Origin: Gaiellasilicea sp963829845
GTDB lineage: Bacteria; Actinomycetota; Thermoleophilia; Gaiellales; Gaiellaceae
Assembly: GCA_963829845.1 (NCBI GenBank)
Contig: CAWHKD010000019.1
Location: 167,579 to 231,578 of the forward strand
Direction of reading: 5' to 3'
DNA: 64,000 nt
In this document: in pieces, positions 16,716 to 25,448 of the stretch
Layout of the letters: each line of letters begins with the position of its first letter
Numbering within the stretch: position 1 is the stretch's first letter
Position numbers and translations under genes: made by a program
The notes under the pieces: generated by a model
The model's database searches: none
Told to the model about the DNA's origin: nothing
The model's input: the letters and a program-made list of their open reading frames with translations, nothing else

Positions 16716-17498
16716 CTACCGCCCGTCGCCCTCCTGGTGGCCGCAATGCGAGTTCGAGTGATCGTGGTCGTGCTCGCCCTCGCACTCGCACTGCTCTCCC
16801 TCTGCGAATCCGAGCGTCGGGACTCCATCCTCGGCGTGCGCAGCGTGAACGCCGACGACCTCCTCGGCCGCAGCGGGAGTCGCCGGGGTGTGCTCGTGGT
16901 GCCCCTCGTGGTCCGGATTCTCGATCGTCGTGACCTCGTCCTCGTGGTGGACTCCGGCCAGCACCCGGACCGCCGGCTCGTGGTGGGCGGGCTCATGGGC
17001 CGGAGCGGGAGCCGGAGTGGGCGGCGGAGCCGGAGCAGCGCTCGGCGTCGGCGCCGGCACGGGTGTCGGCGTGGGAGTCGGAGGCGGCGCCGGAGTGGGA
17101 GCGGGGACGGGAATTGGAGTCGCCCCCGCATCAGGAGCCGGAGCAGGGGCCGGGAGAGGTTTGGTCGGCTGCTGCGGCGGTGGCGGAGCCGTCGGGACCG
17201 GGCGTTCAGGAGTCGTAGGCTGCGGCGACAGAGCCGAGATGAGTGAGGTGCTTGCCCCGGTGGAGCTGACAGGGCGCTGCTTCACGACCACGTGTCGCGG
17301 GGCAGCGGGGCGAGGATGCACGCCAACGGGCGCTGTGACCCTGATCACCGTGATGGCATTCGGCCCTCGTTCCACGATCGCGGGCTGTCCCGCTTCGGGC
17401 ACCGAGTTCGAGATGATGAGCTTCGGCAAGACGACCGCACCGGCCGCGCCCGCCACCGCGAGCGCTACCGTGAGCGCGCGCAAACACATCAGTCTCAT
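16716..17498 (-). CDS. Exported Pro-rich protein with His/Cys/Glu-rich C-terminus
   Basis: The 260-residue protein has a signal peptide or anchor (LMCLRALTVALAVAGAAGAVVL), a periplasmic/external segment, a long Pro/Ala repeat region (about 95-170, APTPAPPP type) that would span a cell wall, and a C-terminus rich in His, Glu and Asp ending in CECEGEHDHDHSNSHCGH. The tail is a plausible transition-metal-binding segment; this is inference. The ATG follows a GGAGGGGGAG site. It is divergent from the diguanylate cyclase, and the 74-bp spacer contains CTGCCGA/TCGGCAG arms (17513-17519, 17540-17546). Confidence 0.7.
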   Translation of the reverse strand: MRLMCLRALTVALAVAGAAGAVVLPKLIISNSVPEAGQPAIVERGPNAITVIRVTAPVGVHPRPAAPRHVVVKQRPVSSTGASTSLISALSPQPTTPERPVPTAPPPPQQPTKPLPAPAPAPDAGATPIPVPAPTPAPPPTPTPTPVPAPTPSAAPAPPPTPAPAPAHEPAHHEPAVRVLAGVHHEDEVTTIENPDHEGHHEHTPATPAAAEEVVGVHAAHAEDGVPTLGFAEGEQCECEGEHDHDHSNSHCGHQEGDGR

Positions 17499-17572
17499 GG
17501 AACTCCCCCTCCCTGCCGAAAAACACCTACAGGAACTTATCGGCAGCGATTCGGGGAACTGAAGGGGCGAAC

Positions 17573-19351
17573 ATGCTGGGGAGCTTCAAGATCAAGCTGG
17601 TCGGCACGTTCCTGGCCCTGTCGGTCGTGCCGCTCGCCGCAGCATTCTGGGGTTTCAGCGCCGTTGCGGAACGCAGCGTCACGAACGGCGTCGACGATCG
17701 CCTCGAAGCGGGACTCAACGCCGCACTGGCAGCCTTCGAGGACGAGCGCCAGAGCGCTCAAACCGCTGCCGAGCGGCTCGGAACCGACCCGCAGTTCCAG
17801 GCTGCACTCGCGCGCCGCGATCGTGCTGCGGTCGAGAAGCTGTTGGCCGCCGGGCCGCTCCCGCTCCGCGTCGAGACTCCGGACGGCTTCGAAGTCGGCC
17901 GAGTTCCCGCGACCGCGGCCGAGTCCACGGTCGCCCTCGTCGGTCCGGGCGACCGGTCCGCTCTGATCATCGCGTCGGTGCCGCTGACCCGCACGCTCGC
18001 GGAGCGGCTGCACGCGCGCTCCGGCCTCACGAAGCCGGACGAGCTGGTCTTCGTCGACGAGGAGCGGCGGGTTGGCGCCGCGTCGAGGCCCGACGTCACC
18101 GGCACCACCGCGCTCGGGCCGGGACGGGTCGAGACGTCGGTGATCGGCGAACACGAGTACCGAGCGATCGGCCAGCGGCTCGTGCCGGAAAGCACGCTGA
18201 TGCTGGCGGCGGTGACGCCGAGCTCGGTGATCGCCTCCGAGAAGCAGAGCGTGCTGGGACGCCTCCTGATCGGCCTGCTCGGCTCGCTACTCCTGATCGC
18301 CTGCGTCGCCTACTTGGCCGGGCGTTCGATCGTCGGCGGGCTCGGAAGGCTGGCGGACGCTGCGCACTCGATCGCGGCCGGCCGGCTCGAGGAGCGGGTC
18401 GAGGTTCGCGGCCGTGACGAGTTCGCGCAACTCGGACGCGCGTTCAATCAGATGGCGAGTCAGCTCGAAGGACGGCTCGAGGATCTGGAGGACGAGCGTC
18501 GCCGTCTGCGCGACGCGAACGCGCGCTTCGGCGACGCACTCGCCTCGTCGCTCGACCCTGAACAGCTTCGACGCGTCATTGTCGAGTCCGCAGTCGAGGC
18601 GACGCAGGCGGACGGCGGCGTCGTGATCGCCGAGGACGGCTCCTATGTCGAGACGGGCGATGTCGGCGGGGGAGGCGAGCGGCTCGACTTCGAGTTGACC
18701 AGCGGTCGCCGCAGCTTCGGCCGCCTGCTCCTCGTTGGCGACGACTTCGATGCCGAGGAACGGATGACGGCCGCGTCGCTCGCCGGCCAGGCGGTCGTCG
18801 CACTCGAGAACGCGCGGCTGCACCGAATGGTCGAGCGACAAGCGCTGGTTGACGGGCTCACGGGGCTCGCGAACAGGCGGCAGGCCGACGAGGCGCTCGC
18901 CAGCGAGATCGCCCGCACCGAGAGGCTCGGCGGGCCGGTCGGGCTGATCCTCGCCGACGTCGACGACTTCAAGGCCGTGAACGACAGATTCGGGCACCCG
19001 ACGGGCGATGTCGTGCTGCGCGACCTCGCGGAGACGCTGCGCGAGAATGTGCGCGAGATCGACACCGCGGCGCGCTGGGGCGGCGAGGAGTTTGCAGTGA
19101 TCCTTCCCGGCACCGATCTCGAGGGGACCGCACAGGTGGCCGAGCGGATCAGGGCGGCCCTCGCAGACCGCGAGATCCTCTCGGTCGACGGCGCGCCGCT
19201 TCACGTCACCGCCAGCTTCGGCGTCGCGACATCGGACGCGACCACGACGGTGCAGCAGCTCGTCGAAGCGGCGGACGAGGCCCTCTACCGGGCGAAGCGT
19301 GCCGGCAAGGATCGTGTTTACGCCGGTACGGATCCGGTTACGCGCTTGTAG
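17573..19351 (+). CDS. Membrane diguanylate cyclase (sensor-HAMP-GAF-like-GGDEF)
   Basis: The 592-residue protein would make cyclic di-GMP from two GTP. The order is TM helix (8-28), extracytoplasmic sensor domain (about 30-225), second TM (about 228-248), HAMP linker (to about 300), a degenerate GAF-like segment, and a C-terminal GGDEF domain with DGLTGLANRR and the active-site RWGGEEFAVI near residue 503. REID lies five residues before GGEEF, matching the RxxD inhibitory site, so product feedback is expected. No EAL or HD-GYP domain is present. The start is supported by GAAGGGG upstream. Confidence 0.92.
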   Translation: MLGSFKIKLVGTFLALSVVPLAAAFWGFSAVAERSVTNGVDDRLEAGLNAALAAFEDERQSAQTAAERLGTDPQFQAALARRDRAAVEKLLAAGPLPLRVETPDGFEVGRVPATAAESTVALVGPGDRSALIIASVPLTRTLAERLHARSGLTKPDELVFVDEERRVGAASRPDVTGTTALGPGRVETSVIGEHEYRAIGQRLVPESTLMLAAVTPSSVIASEKQSVLGRLLIGLLGSLLLIACVAYLAGRSIVGGLGRLADAAHSIAAGRLEERVEVRGRDEFAQLGRAFNQMASQLEGRLEDLEDERRRLRDANARFGDALASSLDPEQLRRVIVESAVEATQADGGVVIAEDGSYVETGDVGGGGERLDFELTSGRRSFGRLLLVGDDFDAEERMTAASLAGQAVVALENARLHRMVERQALVDGLTGLANRRQADEALASEIARTERLGGPVGLILADVDDFKAVNDRFGHPTGDVVLRDLAETLRENVREIDTAARWGGEEFAVILPGTDLEGTAQVAERIRAALADREILSVDGAPLHVTASFGVATSDATTTVQQLVEAADEALYRAKRAGKDRVYAGTDPVTRL

Positions 19352-19391
19352 CAAAAGCGGCGAGCGCAGGTGAATTTTCCGGGCCGTTCGC

Positions 19392-19397
19392 TAGACT
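19392..19397 (+). promoter_or_regulatory. -10 box upstream of the gene at 19443
   Basis: TAGACT would start transcription about 40 bases before the ATG. This gene has its own ribosome site (GGAG), so it is not leaderless. Confidence 0.4.
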
Positions 19398-19442
19398 GCG
19401 ACCCTCGTACGACCGTTCCCGACCCCCACCACGGAGACGCAT

Positions 19443-19766
19443 ATGCCGGTTGAGACACCTTCGTTGTTTGCCCGCGTGATTCAGGATCACCTCGAGCTGA
19501 AGCGACGCAACGCCGATCTCGAGCCTGCGATGCCCCTCGAGGGCTATCGCATCGACGATCCCTTCAACAACCACCCGCTGTTCAAGACCGAGGAGCAGGC
19601 GCGCCTCGAGGAGACGATGGACGGCGACGAGCCGGTCGTCTCGCTCGACTCGTTCCCGCTGACATGGCCGGGCGAGGAGTCCGTCGAGCACGTCACTCCT
19701 GACGGTCGGACGTCCGAGGACACCGGTCTCTGGTCGAAGTCGCGCGACTTCGACTGGGGCGACTAG
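19443..19766 (+). CDS. Acidic hypothetical protein
   Basis: The 107-residue soluble protein is acidic, with a helical N-terminus (SLFARVIQDHLELKRRNADLE) and an extended C-terminal half ending in SRDFDWGD. No known domain is recognised. The GGAGACGC sequence before the ATG serves as ribosome site. The last 4 bases overlap the convergent udgX gene. Confidence 0.7.
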   Translation: MPVETPSLFARVIQDHLELKRRNADLEPAMPLEGYRIDDPFNNHPLFKTEEQARLEETMDGDEPVVSLDSFPLTWPGEESVEHVTPDGRTSEDTGLWSKSRDFDWGD

Positions 19767-20401
19767 CCGCCGGCGCTCGCCAGAGCTGCCGCGGCGACTC
19801 TGAGGTCGTCCACGAAGAGGGCTCGCTCGCGCTGCCGCGAACGTTCGTCGGGGGCGCGCAGGATCGAGGATGGATGCACGGTTGCGACCACGACCGCCGC
19901 GAGCTCCGACTCGAGCGGCCGACCGCGGTCCCTCGTCACGCGCACGCCGCGCCCGAGGAGCGCCTGGGCCGCGACGGCGCCGAGGCACACGAGGACGTGC
20001 GGCTCCACGACCGCGAGCTCGGCTTCGAGCCACGGCCGGCACGCGGCGATCTCGCTCCCGTTCGGCCGCTGGTGAATCCGACGCTTCCCGCGCGGCTCCC
20101 ACTTGAAGTGCTTGACCGCATTCGTCAGGTAGGCGTCCGCGCGGGCGATCCCGGCTTCCTCGAGCGCATCGTCGAGGAGCCGTCCTGCTGGACCGACGAA
20201 GGGCCGCCCCGCCAGATCCTCTTTGTCGCCCGGCTGTTCGCCGACGAGCACTAGCCGCGAGGCCTTCCGACCCTCGCCGAAGACGGTCCGCGTCCCGGTT
20301 CGCCAGAGCGGGCACCCCCGGCAGCCGGTGGCCGCCTTGTGGAGCGACGCCAGCGACAGCCGCCTGGGAAGGTACTCGGCGGCGCCGTCGGAGCTGCTCA
20401 T
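19763..20401 (-). CDS. udgX: Uracil-DNA glycosylase-superfamily protein UdgX
   Basis: UdgX removes uracil from DNA and stays covalently attached through a histidine in the KRRIH loop, as shown for the Mycobacterium smegmatis enzyme. This 212-residue protein has GEQPGDKEDLAG (motif 1), NAVKHFKWEPRGKRRIHQ with the candidate crosslinking His110, and VATVHPSSI (motif 2). C27, C30, C121 and C139 fit a 4Fe-4S site. The KRRIH loop separates it from ordinary family-4 enzymes. The ATG at 20401 lies 6 bases after a weak TACGTC box. Confidence 0.88.
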   Translation of the reverse strand: MSSSDGAAEYLPRRLSLASLHKAATGCRGCPLWRTGTRTVFGEGRKASRLVLVGEQPGDKEDLAGRPFVGPAGRLLDDALEEAGIARADAYLTNAVKHFKWEPRGKRRIHQRPNGSEIAACRPWLEAELAVVEPHVLVCLGAVAAQALLGRGVRVTRDRGRPLESELAAVVVATVHPSSILRAPDERSRQRERALFVDDLRVAAAALASAGG

Positions 20402-20446
20402 GCGGACGACGTACCCGGATTCGGGGCAACGTTCACGCGCGCCGGG

Positions 20447-22195
20447 TCAGGCGGCGGGCAACGAGTCCTCGACGAGCTGGTGGGCGAGACGGCGGAAAGG
20501 GCCGTCCTGGCCCATCAGCTCGCGCTCGGTTCCGCGCTGGACGATCCGCCCGTGTTCGAGCACGAGGATCTCGTCAGCGCGCCGGACGGTCGCGAGCCGG
20601 TGGGCGATGATGATCGACGTCCGGCCGGCCAGGAGCCGGTCGAAGGCCTTTTCGATCACGATCTCGGTCGGCCGGTCGATGTTCGACGTCGCCTCGTCGA
20701 GGATCAGGATCCTCGGGTCGGCCAGGAGCGCCCGGGCGATCGAGATCAGCTGGCGCTCTCCCGCGGAGAGGCCGGCGCCGCCTTCGCGGACGACGTGGTC
20801 GAGACCATGGTCGAGCCGAGCCGCGACCCGGTCGACCCCGACGGCTGTCGCCGTCGCAAGCACCTCCTCGTCGGATGCGTCCGGCTTGGCGAAGCGGATG
20901 TTGTCCGCGATCGTGCCGCTGAAGAGGAACGGGTCCTGGAGCACGACACCGAGCTGGCGCCGGTAGCCGACCAGCTCGACGTCGCGGAGATCGGTCCCGT
21001 CGACGCGCACAGCTCCCTCGTCGGGGTCGTAGAAGCGGGCGATCAGCTTCGCGGTCGTCGACTTGCCGCCGCCGGACTCACCCACGAGTGCGATGCAGCC
21101 GCCCGGAGGAACCTCGATCGCGATCTCGTGCAGCACCGGTTCCTTGCCGTAGGCGAACGTGACGTCGTCGAGCTCGAGCCGGCCGTCGATCCTGCCCAGC
21201 GGTCTGGCATCAGGCTTGTCGGCGACGTCGATCTCAGCGTCGAGCACGGAGCTGATCTTGTCCATCGCCGCGCTCGCCGCCTGCACCTGGCCGTACAGCT
21301 CCGAGAGCTCCTGCAGCGGTTGGAAGACGAGCGCGAGCAGGCCGACGGCTGCGATCAGCGTCCCGATCTCCATCGAGCCGGCGTCGATGAACTGTGAGCC
21401 GGCGAAGAGCACCGCCGCCGTCGCGATCGCGCCGAGCAATTCGATCGCGGGGAAGAAGACGGAGTAGATCTTCTGGACGTGGACGTTCGAGACCCGGTTC
21501 TCCTCGTTCAGCCCGTCGAACTCGGCCTGGAAGGCTCGCTCACGGTTGAACGCCTGGATCACGGCCATCCCGGCGACCGACTCGGCCAGCTGCGCCGTCA
21601 CGATCGCGATCCTCGTCCGCACGTCCGCGGCGGCGACGTGGGAGACGCGCTGGAACCAGCGTGAGACCACGATCCCGGGCGGGAGGATGCAGAGGGCGAC
21701 GAGGCCCAGCCGCCAGTCGAGCAGGAAGAGGCCGCCGACCGCGGCGACGAGCGTGAGCGTGTTGACGACGAGCGTCGTCAGGCCCTGGTTGAGGACGTCG
21801 GAGAGCGCGTCGACGTCGCTGTTCAGGCGCGAGATGATCCAGCCCGCCTTCTGCTGCGAGAAGTAGCGCAGCGACAGCGACGTCAGGTGATGGAAGAGGT
21901 CGCGCCGCAGCTCGAGCACGATCCGCTGGCCGGCGCTCGCGAGCCCGAGCCAGGTCAGCGTCCCGAGCACCCACGCCGCCGCGTTGACGCCGACGTAGGC
22001 GAGCACCGCGAGCACGAGCCGTTCGTCGTTGCCGGCGGTGATGCCGTTGTCGATCGCGTCCTCGACGAGAAGCCAACCGGCAACCGGCGCCGCCGCGGAC
22101 AGGGCGGCGAGGATCGCGATCAGCGTCATCTGGCCCTTCCGCTCGGCGGCATACGGGAGCAGGCGCGAGAGCCCGGTGTGCTGCTTATGCGGCAA
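20447..22195 (-). CDS. ABC exporter half-transporter, consensus-site subunit
   Basis: The 582-residue protein has an N-terminal six-helix ABC exporter domain and a C-terminal ATPase with Walker A GESGGGKST, Walker B ILILDEA with the catalytic Glu, and H-loop IAHRL. Its signature is LSAGE rather than LSGGQ. Together with the upstream partner this is the asymmetry of heterodimeric exporters such as TM287/288. The start is a TTG inside the end of the partner gene (11-base overlap). Longer in-frame extensions are antisense-like composition and were rejected. The substrate is unknown; drugs or lipids are typical. Confidence 0.9.
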   Translation of the reverse strand: MPHKQHTGLSRLLPYAAERKGQMTLIAILAALSAAAPVAGWLLVEDAIDNGITAGNDERLVLAVLAYVGVNAAAWVLGTLTWLGLASAGQRIVLELRRDLFHHLTSLSLRYFSQQKAGWIISRLNSDVDALSDVLNQGLTTLVVNTLTLVAAVGGLFLLDWRLGLVALCILPPGIVVSRWFQRVSHVAAADVRTRIAIVTAQLAESVAGMAVIQAFNRERAFQAEFDGLNEENRVSNVHVQKIYSVFFPAIELLGAIATAAVLFAGSQFIDAGSMEIGTLIAAVGLLALVFQPLQELSELYGQVQAASAAMDKISSVLDAEIDVADKPDARPLGRIDGRLELDDVTFAYGKEPVLHEIAIEVPPGGCIALVGESGGGKSTTAKLIARFYDPDEGAVRVDGTDLRDVELVGYRRQLGVVLQDPFLFSGTIADNIRFAKPDASDEEVLATATAVGVDRVAARLDHGLDHVVREGGAGLSAGERQLISIARALLADPRILILDEATSNIDRPTEIVIEKAFDRLLAGRTSIIIAHRLATVRRADEILVLEHGRIVQRGTERELMGQDGPFRRLAHQLVEDSLPAA

Positions 22196-23942
22196 CGGTT
22201 TCGTCCCCGAAGAGCGCGGTGAAGAGGCCGCCGGCGGCGAGCAGCGCGGCCGGGCGTCCCTGCTCGACGATGCGCCCCTGGTCGAGAACGACGACGCGGT
22301 CGGCGACGCCGATCGTCGACAGCCGCTGCGTCGCGACGAGCACGGTGCGGCCGGAGACCGCCGGGCGCAGATTCTCGACGAGCAGCCGCTCGGTCTCGGT
22401 GTCGACGGCGGACATCGGGTCGTCCAGGACGAGCACGCGCGCGCCTGCGAGCAGCGCTCGCGCGAGCGCGACCCGCTGTCGCTGCCCGCCGGAGAGATTG
22501 ACACCGCGCTCGCCGATCAGGGTGTCGTAGCCCTCGGGCAGGTCGTCGACGAAGGCGGAGACGCCGGCGGCATCACAGGCGGCGAGCACGTCGGCCCAGT
22601 CGGCGTCGGGCCGGGCGGAGAGCAGGTTCTCGCGCAGAAGGACGGAGAAGAGCACGGGCCTCTGTGTCACGAGCGCCACCGCGGCGCGCAACTCGCGCAC
22701 CGGGACGTCCCGCGTGTCGACGCCGCCGACGAGCACGCGGCCCCCGGTCGGGTCGTAGAAGCGCGGGAGCAGGTTGAGCAGCGTGGTCTTGCCGGCGCCG
22801 GTGGGGCCGCAAACGGCGACGATCTCTCCCGGCTCGACAGCGAGCTCGACCCCGCGCAGCACCTCGGCCTCGGTGCCGTAGGCGAAGTGGACGTCTTCGA
22901 AGTCGACACGGAGCGGCCCGTCGGGAAGCGGCTTCGGCTCGGCCGGCTCGGGCAGCGGATCGATTCCGTCCAGCCAGGCAAAGCTGCGGCCCGCTGACGC
23001 CACAGCACGCTGACCGAGGTTGATGATCCAGCCGAGCGCCTCGAGCGGCCAGACGAGCATCAGGAGGAGCGTGATGAAGAGCATGAACTCGCCGATCGTC
23101 AGCTCGCCCGCGATCACGTCGCGGCCGCCGAAAAGGAGCACGGCGGCGATCCCGAGCGACGGCAGGAAGAGGAGGCCGGGGAGGAAGTACGCCTCGACGG
23201 AGGCGGCGCGCATCGTCTCGTGCCGGACCACCTCAGCCCGACCGAGGAAGCGCGTCCGCACGTCGTCCTCGCGCCCGAATGCCTGCACCATCTCGATCCC
23301 GACGACCGCCTCGTCTGTCGCCTCGGCGAGGTTGCCCTTGCGTGCCTGGACCAGCCGCGAGATCGGGAAGAGCTTGTGCGCGAAGACGAACGTCAGGATG
23401 GCGATCGGCGGCATCGCCAGCGCCGCGTAGAGAGCCAGTCGTGCGTTCACGGCCGTGAGCACGATCGCCGCGCCTGTGATCATCATCGCGCTCTGGACGC
23501 CCTGGACGACGCCCCAGCCGATGAAGTAGCGGACGGGATAGATGTCGTTGGTGGCGCGCGAGATCACCTCGCCGGTCGCATGGCGGTCGAAGAAGGCGCG
23601 TGGATAGGTGAGGTAGGCGTGGTAGAGCATCCCGCGGAGCCGGGCCTCGACGGCGATCCCGACGCGGGCGGTCGCGAAGCGGCGCGTGAAGTTGACGACG
23701 AAGCGCAGCGACGCGAGCAGGATGATCGCGCCGAGGTAAGGGACGAGCAGCTCCTTGTCCGGCCCCACGATCGCCTTGTCGACGACCTGTTTGATCAGGA
23801 TCGGGATCGAGATCGAGAGTGTGGTGAAGACGAGCGCGCACGCAAGGCCGAAGCCGACCAGGCGGCGCTGCTCCCACCAGAGTGGAAACAGCCGACGCAG
23901 GGTCGGCCGGAGGGCGAGATCTGGCGGGTCGACGTGTTCCAT
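22185..23942 (-). CDS. ABC exporter half-transporter, degenerate-site subunit
   Basis: The 585-residue protein has the same layout as its partner: membrane domain with six helices, then an ATPase with Walker A GPTGAGKTT and a canonical LSGGQ signature. Walker B ends LVLDDP (Asp in place of the catalytic Glu), and the switch histidine is Gln (ATQRL). This subunit therefore provides the degenerate ATP site and the partner the hydrolytic one. It overlaps the partner gene by 11 bases. The promoter lies in the divergent region shared with the RHH regulator. Confidence 0.92.
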   Translation of the reverse strand: MEHVDPPDLALRPTLRRLFPLWWEQRRLVGFGLACALVFTTLSISIPILIKQVVDKAIVGPDKELLVPYLGAIILLASLRFVVNFTRRFATARVGIAVEARLRGMLYHAYLTYPRAFFDRHATGEVISRATNDIYPVRYFIGWGVVQGVQSAMMITGAAIVLTAVNARLALYAALAMPPIAILTFVFAHKLFPISRLVQARKGNLAEATDEAVVGIEMVQAFGREDDVRTRFLGRAEVVRHETMRAASVEAYFLPGLLFLPSLGIAAVLLFGGRDVIAGELTIGEFMLFITLLLMLVWPLEALGWIINLGQRAVASAGRSFAWLDGIDPLPEPAEPKPLPDGPLRVDFEDVHFAYGTEAEVLRGVELAVEPGEIVAVCGPTGAGKTTLLNLLPRFYDPTGGRVLVGGVDTRDVPVRELRAAVALVTQRPVLFSVLLRENLLSARPDADWADVLAACDAAGVSAFVDDLPEGYDTLIGERGVNLSGGQRQRVALARALLAGARVLVLDDPMSAVDTETERLLVENLRPAVSGRTVLVATQRLSTIGVADRVVVLDQGRIVEQGRPAALLAAGGLFTALFGDETVAA

Positions 23943-23977
23943 CGGCTGGAACCGACGCTATCAGCCGTGTGCAGAGC

Positions 23978-24032
23978 GACATCAGTTCCGATGTCATTAC
24001 GACTTGACACGACATCATAATGATGTCATAGT
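23978..24032. promoter_or_regulatory. Divergent promoter-operator region with two GACATC/GATGTC palindromes
   Basis: Operator 1 is GACATC-N6-GATGTC (23978-23995). Operator 2 is GACATCAT-A-ATGATGTC (24011-24027), a perfect 17-bp palindrome. On the plus strand TTGACA (24004-24009) and CATAGT (24027-24032) are 17 bases apart with operator 2 filling the spacer, and the ATG at 24039 follows after 6 bases. Operator 1 lies toward the ABC exporter operon. The natural candidate binder is the RHH protein encoded at 24039. Confidence 0.75.
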
Positions 24033-24038
24033 GCCGCC

Positions 24039-24491
24039 ATGCAGATGGCACCGTATGTTCAGGCGCTTCAGGAGGACCTCGCCAACGCCGCCGCCCTGGC
24101 GGGTGGCGAGGCCGCTCAGGAAGCCGGGCAGCGGCTCGCGCAGGCGCTCGAGTCGTCGCTCCAGCTGCGGCTGCTCGACCTCCTCAGCGAGGTCGCGCTG
24201 TCGCTCAACTCGCAGGTTCCGGGCCGCGTCGAGGTTCGCCTCGCCGGCCGTGAGCCAGAGCTCGTCTACGTCGAGGAGGAGGAGGCCGAGCCGGCCGCCG
24301 CCGCCCCGGACGACGCACTCACCGCCCGCATCACGCTCCGCATCTCCGACACGCTCAAGGCGCAAATCGAGCTTGCCGCCGCACGCGAGAGCCTCTCCGT
24401 CAACTCGTGGATCGTGCGTGCCCTCGCACGGGGCCTCGAGACCCGTTCCGTCCGCGCAGGCCGGCGCTTGACCGGCTTCGCCGAGAGCTGA
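24039..24491 (+). CDS. Ribbon-helix-helix regulator (HicB/Arc-like C-terminus)
   Basis: The 150-residue protein ends in a ribbon-helix-helix domain (about 97-134: strand RITLRIS, helix DTLKAQIELAAARE, then VNSWIVRALARGLE), as found in CopG/Arc/HicB-type regulators. Residues 1-75 form an Ala-rich helical region and a strand pair, followed by an acidic linker. No toxin gene is adjacent, so it is more likely a transcriptional regulator than an antitoxin. Its -35/-10 spacer is a perfect palindrome, suggesting autorepression. The transcript is probably leaderless. Confidence 0.8.
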   Translation: MQMAPYVQALQEDLANAAALAGGEAAQEAGQRLAQALESSLQLRLLDLLSEVALSLNSQVPGRVEVRLAGREPELVYVEEEEAEPAAAAPDDALTARITLRISDTLKAQIELAAARESLSVNSWIVRALARGLETRSVRAGRRLTGFAES

Positions 24492-24502
24492 AAGGAGCTC
24501 AC

Positions 24503-24637
24503 ATGTCCCGCCTCTACCCGATCCCGTACGGCGCAGGCGTCCTGCTCGTCCCCGACTACTGCGCTCCGCACCTTGCGTCCCACGACGACCGGATCGTGAG
24601 GCCGACTCGCCGCGGCAAGGGAAAGCGGCATGCCTAG
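24503..24637 (+). CDS. 44-residue protein in the RHH-DUF4097 operon
   Basis: This small basic protein (MSRLYPIPYGAGVLLVPDYC...) has an excellent AAAGGAG site 8 bases before its ATG, lies 11 bases after the RHH gene and overlaps the next gene by 8 bases. Those features support real translation. It has one cysteine and a basic tail (RPTRRGKGKRHA). No family is recognised. Confidence 0.7.
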   Translation: MSRLYPIPYGAGVLLVPDYCAPHLASHDDRIVRPTRRGKGKRHA

Positions 24638-25448
24638 CTTCCCCACCGAGCGCGCGCGCCTGAAGGTCCGCAACCCGTCCGGCGACGTCTACGTCGAGAC
24701 CCGCGACGTCGCCGAGACGACCGTCGAGCTCGTGCCGCTGAACGACTCCGAGGCCACGCGCCAGGCGATCGAGAAGGCGAACGTCGGCGCCCGCGGCGAT
24801 GAGGTCTTCGTCGAGGTCGAGGGCCGCAGCTGGTCGATCTCGATCGGCAACTGGGGTCTGGGCTCGGCGAAGATCAGCGTCCGGATCACTTGCCCGGAGG
24901 GCTCCGATCTCGAGTGCGACACCGCCTCTGCCGACGTCCGCGCCATCGGCACGCTCGGTGACGTGCGGCTCCGGACGGCATCGGGCGATCTCGAGCTCGA
25001 CCGCGTCCGGGGCGCGCTGGAGGCGAAGACCGCCAGCGGCGACGTCAAGGCCGAGCACGTCGAGGGCCGCGCGAACATGAACACCGTTTCCGGCGACGTC
25101 GACCTTCGTACCGCAATGAGCGGGCTCGCCGCCAACTCCGTCTCCGGCGACGTCGTCCTCGGCGAGGTCTACGGCGACCTGGTCGTCGGCACGGTCTCGG
25201 GCGACCTGCTCGTGCGGGCCGCCGGCCCGGGCGAGGTCGGCTTGAAGGCCGTCTCCGGCGACGTCGTCGTCGCGATGCGCCGCGGCCTCCGCGTCAGGCT
25301 GGACGTCAGCTCGGTGAGCGGCTCCGTCGGCTCCGAGCTCGATGTCAGCGACACGCCGTCGCGCGCCGACGGCCCGGAGGCGAGCCTCCGCGTCCGCACG
25401 GTCAGCGGCGACGTGCGGATCACGCGCGCGGCCGAGGCGGTCGCGTAG
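24630..25448 (+). CDS. DUF4097 beta-repeat protein
   Basis: The 272-residue protein is built of about ten short beta repeats, most carrying an SGDV or SGDL turn (for example TASGDLELDRVRG, TVSGDVDLRTAMS). This is the DUF4097 pattern predicted to form a right-handed beta-helix. It has no signal peptide or membrane helix, so it should be cytoplasmic. The biochemical role of the family is not established. It sits between an RHH regulator and an MFS transporter, with overlaps on both sides. Confidence 0.88.
   Translation: MPSFPTERARLKVRNPSGDVYVETRDVAETTVELVPLNDSEATRQAIEKANVGARGDEVFVEVEGRSWSISIGNWGLGSAKISVRITCPEGSDLECDTASADVRAIGTLGDVRLRTASGDLELDRVRGALEAKTASGDVKAEHVEGRANMNTVSGDVDLRTAMSGLAANSVSGDVVLGEVYGDLVVGTVSGDLLVRAAGPGEVGLKAVSGDVVVAMRRGLRVRLDVSSVSGSVGSELDVSDTPSRADGPEASLRVRTVSGDVRITRAAEAVA

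Noticed and set aside
17513..17546. Seven-base inverted repeat between the Pro-rich gene and the diguanylate cyclase, considered as a riboswitch
   Set aside because: Only one short stem with a 20-base loop; no conserved core of a known riboswitch is recognisable.
24039..24637. Possible HicB-type toxin-antitoxin pair
   Set aside because: Only the RHH half resembles an antitoxin. The adjacent 44-residue protein has no toxin features and a DUF4097 gene follows.
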